Shown here: positions 6,891 through 11,380 of the stretch, one piece after another
How positions within the stretch are numbered: the stretch's first letter is position 1
Layout of the letters: the number at the start of each line of letters is the position of its first letter
NCBI GenBank assembly: GCA_020427625.1
Contig: JAGQOI010000551.1
Coordinates: 1-11,380, forward strand
DNA length: 11,380 nt
Origin: Phycisphaerales bacterium
GTDB lineage: Bacteria; Planctomycetota; Phycisphaerae; Phycisphaerales; SM1A02
Direction of reading: 5' to 3'
The notes under the pieces: generated by a model
Database searches by the model: none
What the model was told of the DNA's origin: nothing
What the model saw: the letters and a program-made list of their open reading frames with translations, nothing else
Position numbers and translations under genes: made by a program

Positions 6891-7889
6891 TCAGTCCGAC
6901 GGCGACAGCACCTCGAGGATCCGCGGCAGCATCGCCTCGGCGAGCACCTGCTGACCGGCGACGCTCGGATGGATGTGGTCGCGGTAGGGTTCGATCCCCC
7001 GGCCCCGTGCCGCGATCATCGCCGGGCCGAGGTCGATGAACGGCAGCGACGCCGCGCGGGTGAGATCCTCGATCGTCGCCCGACCCTCGAAGGGCGGCCC
7101 GTCGAGTTCCGCCTCGTCACGCTGGTAGAACACGAGCACCCGCGGCGTCGTCGCCGACGCGCGCGCGAAGAGGTCGGTCATCGCCGCGCGGCACGCGGCG
7201 CGGTCGGCGTCGGTGAAGACCCGCGCCGGCGTCGGCGCCCGCAGGCCGAGGCGGAGGGTGAGGTCCTCCCAGGCCCGGGGCACGTAGCGCTGGGCGACTT
7301 CTGCGAGGGCGCACCACGGGCGCGAGTCCTCGGAGACGCGGTCCGGCATCGGGAGGGCGGGCGTCTCGACGGCGTCGAGTCCGTTCAGCACGAAGACGAC
7401 GACGTCCGCGTCGAACAGGCCGTACCGCTCGACGTACGCCCGCTGATGCACCGGACTCCACCCGCCGGCGGAGATGTTGCCGACGACGACCGGGCGTCCG
7501 AGCCGCGCGGCCAGGTCGCGCTGGATGCGGCTCGTCGCGAGGTCGGCCTGGTCGGTGAGGACGCCGCCGTTGATGATGCTGTCGCCGACGATCATCACGC
7601 GGCATTCGTCCGGATCGGACCGTCGCTCGGGGAAGTCGTCGCTCCGCATCGCCCAGGCGTTGTAGTGCACGGTGTTGCCGAACCGGCGGTAGGTCCGGTC
7701 GGGCTTGTAGTAGTAGTCGAGTTCGGGATCGTGGACGAGGATCGGCGGGTCGCCGAGTCCGAACGCGACCCGGGCGACGATCTCGGCGCCGACGAGCACG
7801 ACGACGAGGACGAGGCCGCCCACGACAAGACGGCGTCCCCAGCGGGAACGCCGTCGTCGTTCGTCGGTCGTGGCGTCGCCGCGGGTCAC
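6891..7889 (-). CDS. Membrane-anchored SGNH/GDSL-family hydrolase
   Basis: A 332-residue protein with an Arg-rich N-terminus (RRRRSRWGRR), one membrane segment at about 21-37 (LVVGGLVLVVVLVGAEI) and an extracytoplasmic hydrolase domain. SGNH blocks are visible: block I IVGDSIINGG with nucleophile Ser104, block II Gly in GNISAGGWS (137-145), block III Asn169 in FVLNGLD, and block V YRDHIHPSVAG with Asp304 and His307. The family hydrolyses ester bonds in lipids, acylated sugars or peptidoglycan; the substrate is unknown. The start is GTG at 7889, only 2 nt after the citrate synthase TGA, with no clear Shine-Dalgarno site, which points to translational coupling. The same open frame runs upstream antisense to nothing conserved and in a shifted frame through citrate synthase, so a longer start is rejected. 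A segment HYNAWAMRSDDFP precedes block I, as in other anchored SGNH proteins known to me. Confidence 0.88.
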   Translation of the reverse strand: MTRGDATTDERRRRSRWGRRLVVGGLVLVVVLVGAEIVARVAFGLGDPPILVHDPELDYYYKPDRTYRRFGNTVHYNAWAMRSDDFPERRSDPDECRVMIVGDSIINGGVLTDQADLATSRIQRDLAARLGRPVVVGNISAGGWSPVHQRAYVERYGLFDADVVVFVLNGLDAVETPALPMPDRVSEDSRPWCALAEVAQRYVPRAWEDLTLRLGLRAPTPARVFTDADRAACRAAMTDLFARASATTPRVLVFYQRDEAELDGPPFEGRATIEDLTRAASLPFIDLGPAMIAARGRGIEPYRDHIHPSVAGQQVLAEAMLPRILEVLSPSD

Positions 7890-7891
7890 GA

Positions 7892-9040
7892 TCAGCGGTC
7901 GTCGATCGGGACGTACTTCACGCCGTGCGGGCCGGTGTACTCGCAGCGCGGGCGGATGAGCTTGTTGTCGGCGAGCTGCTCGATGCAGTGACCGACCCAG
8001 CCGGCGATGCGGCTCATCGCGAACATGGGCGTGAAGAGGTCGACCTGGAGGCCGATGGAGTAGTAGGTCGTCGCCGAGTAGAAGTCGACGTTCGGGAGGA
8101 TGCCTCGCGCGCCGACGGCGGCGGCCATGATCTCCTCGATCTTGCTCGACATCTCGTAGAGCTTCAGGTTGCCGGTGTCCTCGGCGAGCTTCTTCGCGAA
8201 GGTCTTGAGGTAGGTCGCCCGCGGGTCGTACGCCTTGTAGACGCGATGCCCGAAGCCCATGATCTTCTCTTTGCGTTCGAGGCGCCCGCGGATCACCGAC
8301 TCGACGTTCGACATGTCGCCGATCTCGTCGAGCAGGTGCATGACGGCTTCGTTCGCGCCGCCGTGCAGCGGGCCCTTGAGGGTGCCGATGGCGGTGGTGA
8401 TGGCGGAGTAGAGATCGCTCAGCGTCGAGATCGTCACGAGCGCGGCGAACGTCGACGCATTGAAGCCGTGATCGGCGTGCAGGATCAGGCAGACGTCGAG
8501 CGCTCGCGCCATCGTCGCGGTCGCGGGCTCGCCGTTGAGCATCTTCAGGAAGTTCGCGGCCATGTCGAGCGACGCGTCGGGCTTCACGAAGGGCTTGCCC
8601 TTGCGGTGCCGGTCGAAGTTGGCGATGAGCGTCGGCGTCTTCGCGAGCAGCCGGACCGCCTTGCGCTGGTTGGCCTCGGGGGACGCGTCGTCGACCTCCG
8701 GGTCGAACATCGACAGGGCCGACACGAGCGTCCGCAGCACATGCATCGGCACCGCGTCCTTCGGCACCGCGCGAATGAGATCCCACATCGGCGCCGGAAT
8801 GTCGTACTCCGCGCGAATCTGCGCGACGAGGCCGTCCAGTTCGCTCTTCTTCGGCAGACGACAGTTCCACAGCAGGAACACCGTCTCCTCGAAGGTCGAG
8901 TGACGGGCCAGGCTGTCGATGTCGACCCCGACGTACTCGAGGATGCCCTGCTGTCCGTCGATGAAGGACATCCGGGAATCGGAGGCAATCGTGTTGGCCA
9001 GGCCCTTGTCGAGCACCGGTCCGGACGGCATGGTCGTCAT
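7892..9040 (-). CDS. gltA: Citrate synthase
   Basis: A 382-residue cytoplasmic enzyme that condenses acetyl-CoA and oxaloacetate into citrate, the entry step of the TCA cycle. Active-site motifs are intact: LHADHGFNAST (187-197, oxaloacetate-binding His191), GPLHGGANEA with catalytic His226, MGFGHRVYKAYDPR with His265 and Arg274, and NVDFYSA with catalytic Asp319. Length and the PMHVLRTLVSAL segment match the short dimeric class (Bacillus CitZ-like) rather than the approximately 427-residue hexameric E. coli GltA with its regulatory N-terminal domain, so NADH control of the E. coli type is not expected. 2-Methylcitrate synthase is the main alternative; no propionate genes are nearby. The ATG at 9040 is well supported by GAGGAAG 4 nt upstream. 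The SGNH hydrolase gene follows after 2 nt. A promoter should lie in 9041-9205, but I see no convincing boxes. Confidence 0.96.
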   Translation of the reverse strand: MTTMPSGPVLDKGLANTIASDSRMSFIDGQQGILEYVGVDIDSLARHSTFEETVFLLWNCRLPKKSELDGLVAQIRAEYDIPAPMWDLIRAVPKDAVPMHVLRTLVSALSMFDPEVDDASPEANQRKAVRLLAKTPTLIANFDRHRKGKPFVKPDASLDMAANFLKMLNGEPATATMARALDVCLILHADHGFNASTFAALVTISTLSDLYSAITTAIGTLKGPLHGGANEAVMHLLDEIGDMSNVESVIRGRLERKEKIMGFGHRVYKAYDPRATYLKTFAKKLAEDTGNLKLYEMSSKIEEIMAAAVGARGILPNVDFYSATTYYSIGLQVDLFTPMFAMSRIAGWVGHCIEQLADNKLIRPRCEYTGPHGVKYVPIDDR

Positions 9041-9205
9041 GGGTCTTCCTCGTGGATCGATCGATGGCGGCGGCCGGGACGAACGCCGCTGGACGTGCGA
9101 TCGCCGGATTCATCCGACGCTCACACCCCGGCCTTCAAGTCCCTTATCGTGCCGTGGAGAGAAACCCATGATAGGACCACCGCCAGATTCGAGCAATCGA
9201 ACGGT
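9041..9205. other. Divergent intergenic region between gltA and guaD
   Basis: This 165-nt gap must drive gltA to the left and guaD to the right. It contains the gltA Shine-Dalgarno (GAGGAAG, 9051-9045 on minus). On the plus strand TATGAT at 9205-9210 resembles a -10 box but overlaps the first guaD ATG. If it is real, translation would start at the second ATG, 9227. I see no hairpin, riboswitch-like element or small gene. Confidence 0.4.
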
Positions 9206-10432
9206 ATGATCCCCGAACCCGCCGACATGACCGCCCGACGACTTCACGGACGCCTGCTCATCGATCCCGATCAACCCGCCGAGCCGGGCTGGATCGACGT
9301 CGCCGACGGACGCATCGTCGACATGGGGTCCGACACCGCCGGGACGAACCCGACCCCCGATCGCGTCGGCGAACACGACGTCATCTGTCCCGCCTTCGTC
9401 GACGCCCACCTCCACCTCCCGCAATTCGAGTCGATCGGGCACGACGGACGCCCGCTCCTCGCCTGGCTCGACGACGTCATCTTTCCCGCCGAAGCCGCGT
9501 GGGCCGATCGCGCCGTCGCGACCGAACGATGCCATGCCGCCCTCGTCCGACTTCGCCGCGCCGGCACCTTCACGTTCGCCGGCTATCTCACCGCGCACCC
9601 GCACTCGATCGACGCGTTCGTCGCCGCCAACGCGCGGGTCGGGCTTCGGGCGACCGTCGGACAGGTGCTCATGGACCGGGCCGCGCCCGACCCGCTGCTC
9701 GGACACCCGATCCGACCCCTCGACCCCCCGGACGATCCTCGCCTCCGCCTCTCGGTCAACCCGCGCTTCGCGGTGTCCTGCTCCGACGACTGCCTGCAGG
9801 CCGCGGCACGTCTCGCGGCGTCCGGCGCGATCATCCAGACGCATCTCGCCGAGTCCGCGGCCGAATGCGCGAAGGTCCGGGCGCTGTTTCCCGAGGATCG
9901 AGAGTATGCCGCGGTGTACGACCGACACCGCCTGCTGACGCCGCGCACGCTGCTCGCGCATGCGGTTCACCTCGACGACGCGGCGTGGTCGCTTCTCGCG
10001 GCGCGCCGATGCGTCGTCGTGCACTGCCCGACGGCGAACACGTTCCTCGGTTCCGGCCTGTTCGACCGTGACGCGGCCTGTCGGCACGGCATCCGGCTGG
10101 CGCTGGGGTCGGATGTCGCGGCCGGACCGGACGTCGCGATGCCGCGGGTCGCGCGGGCGATGATCGAGGTCGCCAAGTGCCGCGCGATGGCCGGGGCTCC
10201 GGACGTGGACGTTCCGTCGCCGGCGGCGGCCTGGCGTCTGATCACGAGCGGCAACGCGGACGCGCTGGGTCTGCCGGACGCGGGTCGCCTCGCGGTGGGC
10301 GCGACGGCGGACCTGCTGGTCCTTCGCACGCCGTTTGCTCCGGACGCGGACCTGGCGTCGCGTCTGCTGTACGGCTGGGACGACGGGTTCATCGTCTCGC
10401 GGATGATCGCGGGTCGGATGGCGCCCGAGTGA
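9206..10432 (+). CDS. guaD: Guanine deaminase (amidohydrolase superfamily)
   Basis: A 408-residue zinc hydrolase that deaminates guanine to xanthine in purine salvage and catabolism. Amidohydrolase metal ligands are present: His68 and His70 in FVDAHLHLPQ, His213 in QTHLAES, His252 in LAHAVHL and Asp303 in LGSDVAAG. Family-specific features separate it from atrazine-type and cytosine deaminases: LPQFESIG followed by LLAWLDDVIFPAE (84-96), NPRF with Arg187, LFPEDREYAAVYD (227-239) and HCPTANTFLGSGLF (273-286). The C-terminal composite beta domain ends with a typical GATADLLVLR strand. Start choice is uncertain: ATG 9206 has no good ribosome site, and ATG 9227 (seven residues shorter) may be used. 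The frame stays open upstream only as a shadow of gltA. Synonymous codons change from C-ending to G-ending about halfway through the gene. No other purine gene is nearby. Confidence 0.88.
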   Translation: MIPEPADMTARRLHGRLLIDPDQPAEPGWIDVADGRIVDMGSDTAGTNPTPDRVGEHDVICPAFVDAHLHLPQFESIGHDGRPLLAWLDDVIFPAEAAWADRAVATERCHAALVRLRRAGTFTFAGYLTAHPHSIDAFVAANARVGLRATVGQVLMDRAAPDPLLGHPIRPLDPPDDPRLRLSVNPRFAVSCSDDCLQAAARLAASGAIIQTHLAESAAECAKVRALFPEDREYAAVYDRHRLLTPRTLLAHAVHLDDAAWSLLAARRCVVVHCPTANTFLGSGLFDRDAACRHGIRLALGSDVAAGPDVAMPRVARAMIEVAKCRAMAGAPDVDVPSPAAAWRLITSGNADALGLPDAGRLAVGATADLLVLRTPFAPDADLASRLLYGWDDGFIVSRMIAGRMAPE

Positions 10433-10444
10433 CGCATCGACCGG

Positions 10445-10450
10445 TACACT
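10445..10450 (+). promoter_or_regulatory. Possible -10 box just before the rhomboid gene
   Basis: TACACT ends 10 nt before the rhomboid ATG, with no matching -35 box at the usual distance. If functional, it would give a leaderless or almost leaderless mRNA, which would fit the missing Shine-Dalgarno sequence. Evidence is weak. Confidence 0.22.
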
Positions 10451-10460
10451 GGGCGTTGCC

Positions 10461-11380
10461 ATGTTTCTGCCGATCCGAACCGAGCGTCAGCCCCGTCGCA
10501 CGCCCCGCGTGACGCAGGCGATCATCCTGCTCAACCTGCTGGTCTACCTGGCGGGCGTGCTGGGCGAGGCGTTCGGGCGTCTGGAGCCGGGCGCGATGCA
10601 GGAGGCCGGGCAGTTCGTGATGAGCGACTTCCGGGCCTGGCAGTTGTTCACGTACCAGTTCATGCACGACCCGCACGGGCTCGGGCACCTCGCGTTCAAC
10701 ATGCTGTTCCTGTGGATCTTCGGGACGTCGGTCGAGGACCGGCTCGGCCGGGTCGGGTTCATCTGCTTCTACCTGCTCGGCGGCGCGGCGGCGGGACTGG
10801 TGCACGGCTGGATCGCGCCCCGGATCGGCATCATCGGCGCGAGCGGATCGATCGCCGCGGTGACGGGCGCGTTCATGGTGCTCTTTCCGCGGAGTCACAT
10901 CGTCATCATCTCGCTGTTCGGCGTCTTCACGCCGCCGGCGCCGTGGGTCATCCTGTTCTTCGTCGCGATGGATCTCTTCCGCGCGTCCGGCTCGTTCGGC
11001 GGCGGCGACAACGTCGCGCACGCGGCTCACCTGGCGGGCTACGGGTACGGCATCGCGATCGCCTTCACGCTGCTCGCGACCGGTCTGCTCGCCCGCGACG
11101 ATCTCGATCTGTTCTTCCTCTTCAAGCAGAAGCGCCGACGGAACCAGTTCAAGACGCTGAGCCGGCGCCAGGTCGGCGGCGCGTGGGCGGATCGATCGAA
11201 GGACACCGCAGAACAGGCCGCGGCGACGATCGGGCCCGGCCGCCTCTCCGCCCGCGATCAGCGCATCGCCGAGCTCCGTGCCGAGATCACGCGTCGGGCC
11301 GAGGCGCACGACCTTGCCGGCGCGACCCGGTCGTACCTCGATCTCATCGCCCTCGATCCCACGTCGACGCTCTCGGAGAC
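10461..11380 (+). CDS. Rhomboid-family intramembrane serine protease with a long cytosolic C-terminal extension, partial
   Basis: The frame opens at ATG 10461 and runs off the window with 306 codons visible. It begins MFLPIRTERQPRRTPRVTQA, followed by six hydrophobic segments at about 19-36, 76-91, 98-118, 123-143, 147-172 and 185-210. Rhomboid residues are present: GHLAFNMLFLWIFG (75-88) with the conserved His76 and Asn80, IGASGS with nucleophile Ser128, and AHAAHLAGYGYG with catalytic His190 (alignment to GlpG's H-x-x-G helix; His187 is an alternative). Rhomboids cut transmembrane helices within the membrane. After the last helix comes a basic stretch (KQKRRRNQ) and a cytosolic region whose end, EITRRAEAHDLAGATRSYLD, looks like the start of a TPR-type helical pair. 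The gene lies 28 nt after guaD, so co-transcription is possible. The natural C-terminus is outside the window. Confidence 0.9.
   Translation, partial: MFLPIRTERQPRRTPRVTQAIILLNLLVYLAGVLGEAFGRLEPGAMQEAGQFVMSDFRAWQLFTYQFMHDPHGLGHLAFNMLFLWIFGTSVEDRLGRVGFICFYLLGGAAAGLVHGWIAPRIGIIGASGSIAAVTGAFMVLFPRSHIVIISLFGVFTPPAPWVILFFVAMDLFRASGSFGGGDNVAHAAHLAGYGYGIAIAFTLLATGLLARDDLDLFFLFKQKRRRNQFKTLSRRQVGGAWADRSKDTAEQAAATIGPGRLSARDQRIAELRAEITRRAEAHDLAGATRSYLDLIALDPTSTLSE

Noticed and set aside
7893..9113. Upstream extension of the SGNH hydrolase frame to 9113
   Set aside because: This part is the +1-shifted frame of citrate synthase on the same strand, with Arg-rich low-complexity sequence. The hydrophobic anchor follows directly after GTG 7889.
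7925..9205. Upstream in-frame extension of guaD through the citrate synthase gene
   Set aside because: It is antisense to a well-conserved citrate synthase. The guanine deaminase fold starts after 9206, and a fusion of this kind is not known.
10389..11309. Minus-strand open frame of 306 codons opposite the rhomboid gene
   Set aside because: The plus strand encodes intact rhomboid motifs and membrane helices; the antisense product is a charged low-complexity shadow.
1..11380. Defence island, CRISPR array, prophage or mobile element
   Set aside because: No regularly spaced repeats, transposase, integrase, toxin-antitoxin pair or terminal inverted repeats were seen. Genes are housekeeping or envelope functions with no sign of insertion.

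Overview
This 11.4 kb window is strongly GC-rich chromosomal DNA with tightly packed genes. The protein families suggest a Planctomycetota bacterium, probably of the class Phycisphaerae: an RsbW-type kinase end plus STAS protein, a large exported DUF3352-like protein, a PDZ-less HtrA-type protease, an exported FG-GAP/VCBS propeller protein and a rhomboid with a long cytosolic tail. This placement is an inference from family content; there is no rRNA or other decisive marker. I see no tRNA, rRNA, CRISPR array, insertion sequence, integrase or phage gene.

Layout. (1) 1-1391, plus strand: the 3' end of an RsbW-like anti-sigma kinase gene, a single-domain STAS protein with an intact phosphorylatable serine, and an MlaE-type ABC transporter permease, closed by a perfect 12-bp hairpin. 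(2) 1533-4393, minus strand: an HtrA-like exported serine protease, then a Met-rich exported protein of unknown function. The 113-nt gap between them holds two dyads. (3) 4536-6851, plus strand: an exported ten-repeat FG-GAP/VCBS beta-propeller protein, divergent from the protease. (4) 6891-9040, minus strand: citrate synthase followed after 2 nt by a membrane-anchored SGNH hydrolase. (5) 9206-11380, plus strand: a guanine deaminase and then a rhomboid intramembrane protease whose gene runs off the window.

How the genes may work together. Most are unrelated housekeeping or envelope functions: TCA cycle entry, purine salvage, envelope proteolysis and lipid transport. The most thought-provoking unit is the kinase-STAS-MlaE run. 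It joins the two halves of a partner switch to a lipid-transport permease, so the STAS protein could be an RsbV-like antagonist, an MlaB-like transporter subunit, or both. I found no clear new defence or mobile system. Other points worth a second look are the Met-rich, Cys-free exported protein, the citrate synthase/SGNH coupling, and a sharp synonymous codon switch in the middle of the guanine deaminase gene that continues into the rhomboid gene.
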